Notes: generated from the letters alone by a model not told the origin. 64,000 bases of DNA from Tenacibaculum sp. AHE14PA (GCF_019278465.1 NZ_CP058983.1:2169501-2233500), one strand, 5' to 3'; numbered from the stretch's first letter, positions 1 through 9,427 are shown. Program-made: numbers and translations.

Positions 1-458
1 GGATCGCTTGCAGTACCAATATCAAAACCATCAGTAATTAAATGTTGCGTGGTAATTTCTACCTCACGCATATTTACACGTCCTGAAAGATATAAATACT
101 TGTTTAAAGTATCTCCATGACGATTTTCTTCCGCCGTCCAAGCACGAATCCATTTTGCCCAACCGTTATCTGGGTGTTGTGTTATTCCATCTAAATCCAA
201 CAACCAAGACTCGTAAGTTGGTAGTGCTTCTTCTGTAATTGTATCTCCTACCAATACTACCCAAAAGTCATCATCTAATTCTTTAGATAATTCTCTAATT
301 TCTTCAACTTCAGAAATAAAAGTATCTTTTTGTGAGTTTGGTAAAAAATCTGTTGGTTGCCAAATTTTTTCCGCGGGTATTAAAAATTTTTCTACGAAAC
401 TATCGATATTCTTCTCGAGCGTTTTCATTACTTCCTTTCGGATATTTTGTACTGACAT
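1..458 (-). CDS. acyl-[acyl-carrier-protein] desaturase, 3' part cut by window edge
   Basis: The 152 N-terminal residues of a soluble di-iron desaturase that introduces a cis double bond into acyl-ACP for membrane lipid synthesis. The translation begins MSVQNIRKEV and contains AEENRHGDTLNKYLYLSGRV, the family's first EExxH iron-ligand motif with its typical context. The ATG at 458 follows an AT-rich leader with no clear Shine-Dalgarno, as is usual in Bacteroidota. The rest of the protein, including the second EExxH, lies outside the window. plsC lies 23 bp upstream on the same strand, so the two may be co-transcribed for phospholipid synthesis. Confidence 0.9.
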   Translation of the reverse strand, partial: MSVQNIRKEVMKTLEKNIDSFVEKFLIPAEKIWQPTDFLPNSQKDTFISEVEEIRELSKELDDDFWVVLVGDTITEEALPTYESWLLDLDGITQHPDNGWAKWIRAWTAEENRHGDTLNKYLYLSGRVNMREVEITTQHLITDGFDIGTASD

Positions 459-481
459 AATTTTTTATAATTTATAAGTGA

Positions 482-1210
482 TTATAAAATTGATTCTTTA
501 ATCGTATTTTCTACTGTTGCCACCAATTCATTAAACGGTAAACTGTTTACCTTTATTGGCGCGTGTGTCTTAATTTTTATTGGACTTCCCAAACCTAACG
601 GAAATTTACCATACTTGAATACTTTCCATGAATTATTTATGGTTAGTGGCACAATATAAGCTTCTGGGTTGTACTTTGTAATCATTTTTAAGCCATTTAT
701 TGAGAATGACTTTGGTTTACCTGTTCTACTTCTTGTTCCTTCAGGAAAAATAACCGCAGACCATTTGTTTTTATTTATATTTTTTGAAAAACTTGCCAAC
801 TCAGTTAATGCTTGTCTTGCATCTTTACGATCGATTAAAGCAGCGCCACCGTGTCTTAAATTAAAAGAGATACTTGGTATTCCTTTTGCTAGTTCTTTTT
901 TAGATACAAATTTCGGAAAGTGTTTTCTAAAATGCCAAATAATTGGTGGAATATCAAAAGTACTTTGATGGTTTGAAACGAATATTAAAGTGGTGTTTTC
1001 TGGTAAATCTTGTTCATTTTCTACCTGAACACGAACTCCTAAAATCAAAAGTGATTTTATTAATACCCAATTCATAATATTTACTACATTCTGATGACCA
1101 TTTTGACCGAACAATTTTAACCCTAACCATTGCAATGGTTGAAATATGATTAATAGTAAAAAAAACACCAATGCGAATATTGATGAAACGATATAACTTA
1201 TGAATTTCAT
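482..1210 (-). CDS. plsC: 1-acyl-sn-glycerol-3-phosphate acyltransferase
   Basis: Inner-membrane acyltransferase converting lysophosphatidic acid to phosphatidic acid. It has 242 residues, a normal length. A hydrophobic N-terminal anchor covers roughly residues 5-35. The catalytic HX4D motif is NHQSTFD (His81, Asp86), and the acceptor-binding FPEGTR lies at 155-160. The ATG at 1210 begins MKFISYIVSS. It sits directly upstream of the acyl-ACP desaturase, which suggests a small lipid operon. A hairpin terminator lies just upstream, isolating it from the preceding membrane-protein gene. The family assignment is firm; the acyl-donor preference is not visible. Confidence 0.93.
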   Translation of the reverse strand: MKFISYIVSSIFALVFFLLLIIFQPLQWLGLKLFGQNGHQNVVNIMNWVLIKSLLILGVRVQVENEQDLPENTTLIFVSNHQSTFDIPPIIWHFRKHFPKFVSKKELAKGIPSISFNLRHGGAALIDRKDARQALTELASFSKNINKNKWSAVIFPEGTRSRTGKPKSFSINGLKMITKYNPEAYIVPLTINNSWKVFKYGKFPLGLGSPIKIKTHAPIKVNSLPFNELVATVENTIKESIL

Positions 1211-1238
1211 TTTAAAATATTTAATAGCTTACAAAAAT

Positions 1239-1262
1239 AAAAAATCCCGCGAGAGCGGGACT
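1239..1262 (-). terminator. intrinsic terminator after the 1274-1684 gene
   Basis: A stem TCCCGC/GCGGGA with a four-base loop (1245-1260) is followed, reading the minus strand, by a T-rich run. It lies 14 bp beyond the stop of the small membrane protein gene. Confidence 0.8.
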
Positions 1263-1273
1263 ATATTTTGTAA

Positions 1274-1684
1274 TTAAAACCAATTACTCCAAGGAATTCT
1301 TGATAATATTAGTAGCAATGCGATTCCGTAAAAAATTGCAAAGGTTTTAAATTTAGCCTCACTTTTCACTTGTTTCTTATGTTTAGACCATCCGATGGTT
1401 ATTAACACAATTGCTAAGATCATCATTAATGGATGTTCTAAAGCTAAGAGTCGTACAGGAGCATCTTTCATATCTCCCAGTCCTTTTTGAAAACCTCCTA
1501 TGAAATACACCAAAAACCCTAACAATAACTGAATATGTGTTGTTATTAAACTAAACAACCCCAAACGGAATTCTTTATGGGTAAATTCTTTTTTCTGTAC
1601 TAAACCTATAATTGCGTTTATTACTGTAAAAATTAATACAGCCAATACAATATATGCCCAATAAGAGTGTAATGTTTTCATCAT
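1274..1684 (-). CDS. small four-helix membrane protein (flavobacterial 'cytochrome B'-like)
   Basis: A 136-residue protein with about four hydrophobic helices, starting MMKTLHSYWAY and ending SRIPWSNWF. It resembles the short proteins often labelled cytochrome B in Flavobacteriaceae. Two histidines in the third helix region (LEHPLMM, and SKHKK after it) could be heme or metal ligands, but this is only inference. I chose the ATG at 1684 (or 1681). The longer frame from 1741 would start inside the terminator hairpin of the neighbouring lipoprotein gene and adds 19 residues unlike the family. It is flanked by terminators on both sides, so it is probably monocistronic. The function is unknown. 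Confidence 0.7.
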   Translation of the reverse strand: MMKTLHSYWAYIVLAVLIFTVINAIIGLVQKKEFTHKEFRLGLFSLITTHIQLLLGFLVYFIGGFQKGLGDMKDAPVRLLALEHPLMMILAIVLITIGWSKHKKQVKSEAKFKTFAIFYGIALLLILSRIPWSNWF

Positions 1685-1732
1685 AATATCATTGTTTTTA
1701 ATAATGGTAAATGTACTAATTTTTACGCATAA

Positions 1733-1762
1733 AAAAGCCACCTCAATTGAGGTGGCTTTAAA
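1733..1762 (-). terminator. strong intrinsic terminator, possibly bidirectional
   Basis: A perfect 10-bp stem (1737-1756, GCCACCTCAA paired with TTGAGGTGGC) is flanked by A and T runs on both sides. It ends the TonB receptor/lipoprotein transcription unit that terminates at 1789. Confidence 0.9.
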
Positions 1763-1788
1763 AATATTATTTGTGTTTTTAGCAAATA

Positions 1789-2982
1789 CTATTGCTTAAC
1801 CCACTCACCTGACTTTTTAATAAGTCCAAAACTTTCTGTAGCACTAGAACCGTTAAATACGCTAATTGAAACTAAATACTTTTGATCTTCATCTGCAGAT
1901 GGATCTAAATTATTTAAAACAATTGCCAAAGCTCTGTAAACCATAAGGTCATTCCAACTACTAGCTCCTGATGGCTCATCACCTTCTGCACTACCAGTTC
2001 TATTGATATTACCAAATCGAGCTAAGTTAGATATAGCTGATTCATAACCTGTCACATCTTTTAATTCGCTATTTGCTATTAAATCGTAATCTTCTGTAGT
2101 TAATGTATAAGCTATTGTATTGTCTGGTACCCAAGTAACACCATCATGACCAAACTGTATAGATTCCTCTACTGTGTTATCATATGGTAACCAATCTGCA
2201 CCATCATACACAAAATAAGTAACATAGCTATAAGTAGTTCTATCGTCAGTTCTTCCATCACCATCTACATCATCTTCATCTGTAACAAATAATTTATACA
2301 TAAATGGCTCAATATCACCTTTAACTTTTGGACTAAATTTAAAGTTTTCTTTTAAGAATATTGGTAATACTGACAATGCTTCTTCCTCATCTGAAAAATT
2401 AGGAAATCTTTCTCCGGCTGCTGCATATTGATCATCAGTTAAACCTGTTACCTTAACCCATTCACCCTCTGTAAAGAAGAATCCATCATTAAGTTCGTTT
2501 ACACTTCCATTAAAAAAGTCGTAAGTTAAAGAAACTAACACTCTATCATCAGGCGTAGGATATTTAGCCTCTAAGAAATCAAATATTTCACTATCATTAG
2601 AGAAATTAGGAAACCTTAAACCTTGTGCATCATAATCAGCTCTTGTTACCTCATAAACTATTAAACTTCTTTCAGTACGCTTTGGAGCATATAGCTTATA
2701 GGTAATTAATGCAGTAGAACCATTACCTAATATTGGATATTTATTTGTTAAAAAAGCTGGTACTTCAGCCTTTACATCATCTACAGAGTTGAAGTTAGGA
2801 AAGCGAAAACCTAACCCACCATCTTCAACTTCTTCTGTATAATCATCATTTGTTAGTGTATAAACTATGTTATCAACAATTGAAGTTTCTTGAGCATCAA
2901 TTTGTTCATTAATATCTTCTAATGGGTTACAAGAAGATAAAACAAGTGTAAATATTGCGAAAAAATATATAATTTTTTTCAT
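1789..2982 (-). CDS. surface-type lipoprotein with internal RFPNF repeats, partner of TonB receptor
   Basis: A 397-residue lipoprotein with a signal peptide and lipobox LSSC (Cys18). I do not recognise a named family. Four related segments begin near residues 40, 109, 177 and 290 with a pattern like VYTLTNDDY. The first three carry an exact RFPNF motif (60-64, 123-127, 192-196); the fourth has lost it. A DVDGDGRTDD stretch near 238-247 looks like a calcium-binding loop. The gene follows the TonB-dependent receptor by 18 bp and shares its terminator. It is therefore probably the outer-membrane lipoprotein of a receptor/lipoprotein uptake pair, analogous in position to SusD but not similar in sequence. 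The substrate is unknown. Confidence 0.75.
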   Translation of the reverse strand: MKKIIYFFAIFTLVLSSCNPLEDINEQIDAQETSIVDNIVYTLTNDDYTEEVEDGGLGFRFPNFNSVDDVKAEVPAFLTNKYPILGNGSTALITYKLYAPKRTERSLIVYEVTRADYDAQGLRFPNFSNDSEIFDFLEAKYPTPDDRVLVSLTYDFFNGSVNELNDGFFFTEGEWVKVTGLTDDQYAAAGERFPNFSDEEEALSVLPIFLKENFKFSPKVKGDIEPFMYKLFVTDEDDVDGDGRTDDRTTYSYVTYFVYDGADWLPYDNTVEESIQFGHDGVTWVPDNTIAYTLTTEDYDLIANSELKDVTGYESAISNLARFGNINRTGSAEGDEPSGASSWNDLMVYRALAIVLNNLDPSADEDQKYLVSISVFNGSSATESFGLIKKSGEWVKQ

Positions 2983-3000
2983 CTCTAAATTGTTTTATAA

Positions 3001-5565
3001 TTAAAATTTAACTTTTAAACCTAAACTAAATGTTCTACCTGCACCATAGTACACTAAAGAATCATCTACAGTGTGAGAACTACCGTCTCTTGCATCAGAA
3101 ATATATTCTGTATTGAAGATGTTGTTTAATTTTCCTGATAAGGTAGAATCAAAATCTCCTATAGTAAAACCGTGAGAGAATCCTAAGTCAAATAAATGAA
3201 AGTTAGGTAACTGCCAAGTATCTTCTCTATCACTAGGGTTTGTTCTTCTAACTACATCCATAGTAGCATAGTTATCACCTGCATAGTTATAATCTACAAA
3301 GAAAGAAGTTCTTTGTGCTGCTTTATAGTTTAAACCTAAAGCCCAAGTTGTTTGTGCAGCATCTGACACTTTTAAACCGTCTGCATAAATATTAGTTTGG
3401 CTCACGAAATTTCCCGCTCCATCAAAAAGATCACCTGATGCATCACTTGTCCAGTTCCAGTCTCCTAAAGAAACCATACCTGTAAGTTTTAAATTATCAG
3501 TCATTTTATAAATAAAATCTAATTCAACACCTTGGTGTAATGCATCTAATCCTGTTACGTTAGCTACAGGAATCTGTCCTGAAATAGGATCTGGTTGTCC
3601 AGAAACAACTCTTGATCTATCTAACCAAGAAGTTCTATACACATTTAAATTTGCTGATAACTTTTCACTTCTAAACCCGTATCCAACTTCTGCTGAAAAT
3701 ACTTTTTCGTTTACAGCATCTTCATTTATACTACCTGACTCTCTTCTTGAAAAAACACTTGCTGCTAAAAAAGGTGCTCTAGAGAAATATCCTACATTAG
3801 CAAAAACATTATGATTTGCATCGATGTTATAATTTGCCCCTCCTTTAATACTATATCCTAAAAAGCTAACATCATCAGAATCTCTACCATTTGGATTTAA
3901 AGCATCATTTAAGTTGTTAGTTTTGTTATATTCTGTGTTAGACATAGATGACGCTAAGAATAAAGACAAGTCATTTTTAGAATACTCTAACTGTGCAAAA
4001 TAACCATATCTTAAAACTCTACCTACGTAATCGTATCTTAAACGATCACCTACTTCTAAGGCTTCACCAAAATTATTAGTGTTGTTGTATTCGTTAATAT
4101 AAAAATCTCCTCCTAATAAATCAGCAACTTCATAATAATGAATACCTTCATAATATCTACCATCTAAACCTCCTGAAAAAGTTAACTCGTCTGTTAAATC
4201 AGTTTTAAAAGTAGACAATACTCCGTACCAGTTATGGTTGTTTACTGAGTTTAAGAAAACATCTGAAGAACCTTGTGTACCTCTTGTTTTATTTTCATCA
4301 ACAATTTTATCATAATCAATTGGGCTATCAAAACCTCCTAGCCTGTATTCATCTTGACCAACACCAAAAGCAAACTTAGATGAACCTGGATTTGATCTTC
4401 TACCACCACCTTTACCAAATGATGTATATAATACTGTAGTTAAAAATGTTTTATCAGAAATAACCCAATCATAATTTAAAGAAATCTGTGGTTTATGATA
4501 ATAATTAAAAGAACTATTTTCAATTTGTCCATTTCTGTAACCCCAATCTGGATTAAATCTTTTCCCACCTCTTTCAGTAGCTCTGTTTACAGCCACAGTA
4601 GTTCTATTAAATCTTTGTCCGTGCTCTTGTTGCGCTCCAAAAACTGTAAAAGAAAGCTTGTGATTATCATTAAATTTTTTAGCTACGTTTAAGAAATAAT
4701 TAAACCCATCAAACCATAAACCATCTACATAACCATCACCTTTAATAGTAGCTGCAGATGCTGTAATAGCCAATCCGTTCTCCATTAAACCTGTTGATAA
4801 TGTCATTCCGTATTTTTGATAACCGTCATTAGCTGTTGAAGCTCTTACCATACCTCCTTTTTCAGCGTCAGTAGATTTTGAAAGAATGTTAATTGTACCC
4901 CCAACAGAAGGAACAGCTACTTTAGAAGCACCTAAACCTCTTTGAACTTGCATTGCAGATGTAACATCTGATAAACCAGCCCAGTTAGACCAATATACGT
5001 TTCCGTTCTCCATATCATTAACAGGAACCCCATTAATCATTACGGCAACGTTCTGAGATCTAAACCCACGTAAGTTAATTCTTGAATCTCCGTATCCCCC
5101 ACCTTGTTTAGTTGCGTATACACCTGGAGTTGATTTTAAAATCTCAGGAAATTCCTGAGTTCCTAATTTCGCTTCAATTTCTGATGCTTTAATTGTAGAT
5201 ACTGCTACTGGAGTTTTTCTATCAACAGCAAAAGATGTTGCTGTTACTACTATTTCGCTTAAAACATTTGAAGGTTCTAACTCAATAGAGCCTAAATTTA
5301 TTTTTGAAGCTGAATAAGCTACTTCTTTATTGTTGTACCCTATAAAAGATAATACAACAGTACCTGAAGTAGATTTAGCGTTTAACATAAACTTACCGTC
5401 AAAATCTGTTGCCGTTCCGTTTGATGTTCCTTTAACTACAACTCCAGCTCCTGGTAATGGCTCTCCCATTTCGTCAACAACTGTACCTGTTAGTTTAGTT
5501 TGCCCTAAAACAGTAGCTGTTACAATGAACAGTGCTACTAGTAAAACATTTTTAAAATTTTTCAT
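3001..5565 (-). CDS. TonB-dependent receptor with carboxypeptidase-regulatory-like N-terminal domain
   Basis: An outer-membrane active transporter of 854 residues. A signal peptide is followed by a CarboxypepD_reg-like domain (TKLTGTVVDEMGEPLPGAGV, roughly 23-105). Next come a plug domain (roughly 115-230, with ESQN-type segments such as INLRGFRSQNVAVMINGVPV) and a large beta barrel ending in FSLGLKVKF with a terminal aromatic. It has no SusC-type partner SusD; instead a repeat-bearing lipoprotein follows. The ATG at 5565 fits a normal signal peptide. Inverted and direct repeats upstream suggest specific regulation. The ligand cannot be read from the sequence. Confidence 0.92.
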   Translation of the reverse strand: MKNFKNVLLVALFIVTATVLGQTKLTGTVVDEMGEPLPGAGVVVKGTSNGTATDFDGKFMLNAKSTSGTVVLSFIGYNNKEVAYSASKINLGSIELEPSNVLSEIVVTATSFAVDRKTPVAVSTIKASEIEAKLGTQEFPEILKSTPGVYATKQGGGYGDSRINLRGFRSQNVAVMINGVPVNDMENGNVYWSNWAGLSDVTSAMQVQRGLGASKVAVPSVGGTINILSKSTDAEKGGMVRASTANDGYQKYGMTLSTGLMENGLAITASAATIKGDGYVDGLWFDGFNYFLNVAKKFNDNHKLSFTVFGAQQEHGQRFNRTTVAVNRATERGGKRFNPDWGYRNGQIENSSFNYYHKPQISLNYDWVISDKTFLTTVLYTSFGKGGGRRSNPGSSKFAFGVGQDEYRLGGFDSPIDYDKIVDENKTRGTQGSSDVFLNSVNNHNWYGVLSTFKTDLTDELTFSGGLDGRYYEGIHYYEVADLLGGDFYINEYNNTNNFGEALEVGDRLRYDYVGRVLRYGYFAQLEYSKNDLSLFLASSMSNTEYNKTNNLNDALNPNGRDSDDVSFLGYSIKGGANYNIDANHNVFANVGYFSRAPFLAASVFSRRESGSINEDAVNEKVFSAEVGYGFRSEKLSANLNVYRTSWLDRSRVVSGQPDPISGQIPVANVTGLDALHQGVELDFIYKMTDNLKLTGMVSLGDWNWTSDASGDLFDGAGNFVSQTNIYADGLKVSDAAQTTWALGLNYKAAQRTSFFVDYNYAGDNYATMDVVRRTNPSDREDTWQLPNFHLFDLGFSHGFTIGDFDSTLSGKLNNIFNTEYISDARDGSSHTVDDSLVYYGAGRTFSLGLKVKF

Positions 5566-5594
5566 TTTTAATCTAATTGTTATTAAATGCGGCG

Positions 5595-5667
5595 CAAAGG
5601 TCTTGCTTTTATAAGTTGCTAATATTAATTTAATGTTAAGCTTTTTAACATTACCTTAACAAGGTAA
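5595..5667 (-). promoter_or_regulatory. promoter region with operator-like repeats for the TonB receptor
   Basis: Reading the minus strand, GACCTTTG (5595-5602) is one base off the TAnnTTTG -7 consensus. Upstream are the inverted repeat AATGTTAA/TTAACATT (5632-5652) and TTACCTT/AAGGTAA (5651-5667). In the transcribed orientation TGTTAAGGTAA is followed by TGTTAAAAAGC, an 11-bp direct repeat as in Pho boxes. The regulator is not identified. Confidence 0.45.
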
Positions 5668-5699
5668 GTTCAATAAAACCACATTAAAAAAAAGATTCC

Positions 5700-7268
5700 T
5701 TAATTATTTAACATTTTTTTAGCCAGTTCCTTACCTAACTCCACTCCAAACTGATCAAAAGAATAAATATTCCATATAACACCTTGTGTAAATATTTTAT
5801 GCTCATAAGTAGCGATTAACATTCCTAAAGATTTTGGTGTAAGTTTTTTTAAGAGCAGCGAATTAGTTGGTCGATTTCCTTTAAATGTCTTATAAGGCAG
5901 TAGTAAATTTATTTGATCTAATTTATTTTCAATTTTTAACTCTAAATGTATTTCTTCTTTTGTTTTACCATAAGCTAAGGCATCCATTTGAGCATAATAA
6001 TTAGCCATTAATTTTTTATGTGAATCTACCAAACCATATAATGACTCTTCAAAACCAATAAAATCAGCCGGAATTAGTTTTGTTCCTTGATGTACTAATT
6101 GCATAAAAGCATGTTGCATATCTGTACCCGCTGCTCCCCAAATAATATTTCCTGTTTGATAGTTTACTGGTTTACCATTTCTATCAACACTTTTCCCATT
6201 ACTTTCCATAACAGATTGCTGCAAGTAAGAAGGAAACTTTGACAAGTGATAGCTATATGGTAAAACTGCTTCTGTCTCGCATTTAAAGAAATTATTCATC
6301 CAAACACTTAACAAAGCTAATATTACAGGAATGTTTTCTTTAAAATTAGCATCTTTATAGTGTTCGTCAACTTCTTCTGCTCCGTTTAATAATTCTTTGA
6401 AATTATCATACCCTATAGACAAACTAATAGACAGCCCTACGGCTGACCATAATGAAAATCGTCCTCCAACCCAATTCCACATTGGAAAAATATTCTTTTT
6501 GTCTATCCCGAAATTAACTGCTTCTTCAATATTAGAAGACACAGCTACAAAATGTTTAGCTACATCAAAAACAATGGCCGATTTTAAAAACCAATTTCTA
6601 ATGATATTTGCATTCGTTATAGTTTCATCTGTAGTAAATGATTTTGATACAATTACAAATAAAGTGGTTTCAGGATTAAGCTTACTTAAAATTTCAAATA
6701 CATGATCTCCATCTATATTAGAAACAAAATGTGTGGTTAATTTGTTTTTATAAAACTGCAATGCCTCCACAACCATACGCGGACCTAAGTCAGAACCTCC
6801 TACTCCAATATTTACAACATCCGTAATTGGTTTACCTGTAAAACCTTTCCATTTCCCTGAAATAACTTTATTGCTAAAGCTTTTCATTTTTCTAAGAGCG
6901 GTTTGTATTTTGGGTCTTATATCTTTTCCATCAACTAAAAGAGGACTATTTGAGTTACTCCTTAAAGCTGTATGCAAAACAGCTCTATTTTCTGTAACAT
7001 TAATTTTATCGCCCGAAAAATATTTATCAATAGCGTCTTTTAACTTAGTTTCTTCTGCTAATGAAACTAATAAATCAATTGTTTCCTGAGTAATGTGGTT
7101 TTTAGAATAATCAACTTTAAAATCACCTAAAGAAATAGAAAATTGTTCTTTTCTGTTTTTATCTTTGCGAAACAATTCTTTTAACTCATATTTTTTTGCT
7201 TCACTAAAGTGGTCGATTAACTTTTTCCACGCTTCGGTTTGAATTGGATTTATATTTTCTAAAGCCAT
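5700..7268 (-). CDS. pgi: glucose-6-phosphate isomerase
   Basis: Cytosolic enzyme interconverting glucose-6-phosphate and fructose-6-phosphate in glycolysis and gluconeogenesis. The 522 residues are near the usual length for the long bacterial form. Family signatures are visible: NIGVGGSDLGPRMV in the phosphate-binding region, the VSKSFTTDETITNA loop, GGRFSLWSAVGL (PGI signature 1) and GVIWNIYSFDQFGVELGK near the C-terminus (signature 2). The ATG at 7268 is 3 bp downstream of the stop of the M23 peptidase gene, so the two are probably co-transcribed, although their functions are unrelated. Confidence 0.97.
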   Translation of the reverse strand: MALENINPIQTEAWKKLIDHFSEAKKYELKELFRKDKNRKEQFSISLGDFKVDYSKNHITQETIDLLVSLAEETKLKDAIDKYFSGDKINVTENRAVLHTALRSNSNSPLLVDGKDIRPKIQTALRKMKSFSNKVISGKWKGFTGKPITDVVNIGVGGSDLGPRMVVEALQFYKNKLTTHFVSNIDGDHVFEILSKLNPETTLFVIVSKSFTTDETITNANIIRNWFLKSAIVFDVAKHFVAVSSNIEEAVNFGIDKKNIFPMWNWVGGRFSLWSAVGLSISLSIGYDNFKELLNGAEEVDEHYKDANFKENIPVILALLSVWMNNFFKCETEAVLPYSYHLSKFPSYLQQSVMESNGKSVDRNGKPVNYQTGNIIWGAAGTDMQHAFMQLVHQGTKLIPADFIGFEESLYGLVDSHKKLMANYYAQMDALAYGKTKEEIHLELKIENKLDQINLLLPYKTFKGNRPTNSLLLKKLTPKSLGMLIATYEHKIFTQGVIWNIYSFDQFGVELGKELAKKMLNN

Positions 7269-7271
7269 AGT

Positions 7272-8555
7272 TTAATGTATCAGTAATAGTTCTTTCTCAA
7301 TTAAAGGCTTAGAAATTGTATCCTTTTTAGTCAATTCAATTTTATCTAACTGCTCTTTAAGCGGCTTTATAAATTCAAAATACGCTGGTTTCATGTTCGG
7401 ATCTAAAGGCTCTGCTGAAGGCAATTTTTCTCTAAACGGATCTACTTCTCTTCCGTATTTCCAAAAACGATAACAAACATGTGGCCCACTTGTATTTCCC
7501 GTCATACCTACATACCCTATAATATCTCCTTGCTTAACATAATCTCCTACTTTAACATTTCTGCGTTTCATATGTAAATACTGAGTACTATAAGTGCTGT
7601 TGTGCTTTACTTTTACATAATTTCCGTTACCACCACGTCTTGCTGATTTCACTACGGTTCCGCTAGCTGTTGTCATAATTGGAGTTCCGTATCTTGCTGC
7701 AAAATCGGTTCCTCTATGTGCACGCACTCTACCATAAAGTGCTATTTTTCTCCTTAAATTATAACGTGATGAAATACGATATTGAAACTTAATTGGTGAT
7801 TTTAAAAATGCTCTTCGCAACATATTTCCTTTTTCATCATAAAATTCAGGAATCTTATTTATCGTATCTCCAACAAACTTATAGGCATGCAAATCATCTC
7901 CTTTATGATTAAAAACCGCTGCTTTTACTTCACCATATCCTACAAAAACAGAATCGTTGATGAATTTTTCTTCATAAATTAACTTAAAACGATCTCCTTT
8001 TTGCAAACCATAAAAATCTAAAGTCCACGCATAAATATCAGCAACAGTATTTGTTAAGGTTGGTTTTAAGCCTAAACTATCCATAGTAACTGATAAGCTA
8101 GAAAAAATTTCTCCTGCAATTTCTTTTTCTAGAATTTTAATTTTTTTCTTAATTCTATATGCCGATATAACAGAATCTTTAAAATTGATTACTGTAGCGT
8201 CAACTTTGTTGTGTTTATATATAAAAACTTGTGCTTTTTCAAGAGAATCTTTAGAGGTAAGTATCGTATATGCTTTACCTGAACGAACTCGTCTAACATC
8301 AAAAGTATCTTTAATTACTGTTGCTATTTCGTTTATTTTAGGATACATAACATGATGCCTGTCTAAAATAACCCCAAAACTTTCTCCACTTTTTATGGTA
8401 TCGTTTATCAAATTGTAGTTATCTAAATTAAAACCAAAGGCAAAAACAGGTTTTGGCTTTTCTATTTTAATCGGAATTTTTATAGGATCTTTCTTTTCTT
8501 CTTTACAAGATAAAAAAAAACAAAAAAGAAGAAGTGGGAAAATAAATTTTTTCAA
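7272..8555 (-). CDS. M23 family metallopeptidase lipoprotein
   Basis: A cell-envelope peptidoglycan hydrolase of 427 residues. The lipobox region is FFLSCKEEK, with Cys near residue 17. The C-terminal third is a LytM/M23 domain: HRGTDFAARYGTP supplies the HxxxD zinc ligands, YLHMKRRNVKVGD follows, and GNTSGPHVCYRFWKYGREVD closes the domain. In classical M23 enzymes the last segment reads GPHLHFE; the HVC form seems normal for flavobacterial members. The N-terminal two thirds probably form an OapA/LysM-like spacer. A -7 box (caaaaata, 8585-8592, minus strand) lies 29 bp upstream. Confidence 0.88.
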   Translation of the reverse strand: MKKFIFPLLLFCFFLSCKEEKKDPIKIPIKIEKPKPVFAFGFNLDNYNLINDTIKSGESFGVILDRHHVMYPKINEIATVIKDTFDVRRVRSGKAYTILTSKDSLEKAQVFIYKHNKVDATVINFKDSVISAYRIKKKIKILEKEIAGEIFSSLSVTMDSLGLKPTLTNTVADIYAWTLDFYGLQKGDRFKLIYEEKFINDSVFVGYGEVKAAVFNHKGDDLHAYKFVGDTINKIPEFYDEKGNMLRRAFLKSPIKFQYRISSRYNLRRKIALYGRVRAHRGTDFAARYGTPIMTTASGTVVKSARRGGNGNYVKVKHNSTYSTQYLHMKRRNVKVGDYVKQGDIIGYVGMTGNTSGPHVCYRFWKYGREVDPFREKLPSAEPLDPNMKPAYFEFIKPLKEQLDKIELTKKDTISKPLIEKELLLIH

Positions 8556-8650
8556 AAAAAGTGGTTTAAATTTGTGTTTATCTGCAAAAATACAAATAAA
8601 AAATATTGTTTATGACACTTTAACGATAAGTAAACTATCTATATTATTTT

Positions 8651-9427
8651 TTAATCAAAAACTATTTCAAAAGGATTTGCTAATCCTTTATACGCATCTA
8701 ACTCCGCACGAAGAGAACCTACAGATAATGAAGCATTTATTTTTATTGGTATTTTATTATCATCTGCAGTAATCCATACTGTTACACTTTCCTCTGCTTT
8801 AAATACTCTACCTGACTGAACGATTGGTCTAAACTTTTGCGTTTTAACTTTCCCGAACTTTGTTTTTAGAGTTTCATTACCTAAAAAGCGTAATTTAAAA
8901 GGATAACTTTTATTATCAAAAAACATATCTATACTTATTTCCTCTCCCTTTTTCATTCCTTTAGTATCATAACTTCTTAAAAAGTAGAAAGTCGAAATCA
9001 TATCCTGAGGTTCGTTTACTGAAATAAGTGTATCTGTTTTTTTTCTAAAATCTTCTACATATGCAGTATTATCTTCCTGATTAAATGTTATTTGTTTGTT
9101 TTTCTTGTAACCGCCTTCGTTAATTTTTCTTTTAAACAAATATGGTTTACCGGTTTGAATATCAAAGTATGATTGGTAATTATCATTTACCTTAAAAAAC
9201 CACTTAATCATTCCTGTGGTTTTTCCTTTTCCTGTTGCATGTAATATTTTTTTACCATTTAAAACTTCTTCTTTTACTGATAATGTAGCTTCACCGGCTT
9301 TTAAAAAACCGCTGTAACTCATTTTAAACTTAAGCCATTCGCCATCTTTAAAAGCTACTGGTTTTTGTTGACCAAAAGTAATTATGGTAAAAAATAGTAC
9401 GGAAATAAAAAATAGTTGTTTCTTCAT
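8651..9427 (-). CDS. DUF3108 domain-containing exported protein
   Basis: A 258-residue protein with a signal peptide (MKKQLFFISVLFFTIITFGQQ), followed by a DUF3108-type beta-rich domain. I see the typical opening GEWLKFKMSYSGFLKAGEATLSV and a later WITADDNKIPIKINASL. Family members are periplasmic or outer-membrane-associated, with no established function. The upstream ATG at 9436 is rejected because a perfect -7 box (TAAGTTTG, 9434-9441, minus strand) overlaps it. The ATG at 9427 would give a nearly leaderless mRNA. It lies between the M23 peptidase gene and a terminator, so it is its own unit or the head of the peptidase-pgi unit. Confidence 0.8.
   Translation of the reverse strand: MKKQLFFISVLFFTIITFGQQKPVAFKDGEWLKFKMSYSGFLKAGEATLSVKEEVLNGKKILHATGKGKTTGMIKWFFKVNDNYQSYFDIQTGKPYLFKRKINEGGYKKNKQITFNQEDNTAYVEDFRKKTDTLISVNEPQDMISTFYFLRSYDTKGMKKGEEISIDMFFDNKSYPFKLRFLGNETLKTKFGKVKTQKFRPIVQSGRVFKAEESVTVWITADDNKIPIKINASLSVGSLRAELDAYKGLANPFEIVFD

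Noticed and set aside
1685-1741. An N-terminal extension of the small membrane protein from 1741.
   Set aside because: Its start codon would be inside a strong terminator hairpin and the added residues do not fit the family.
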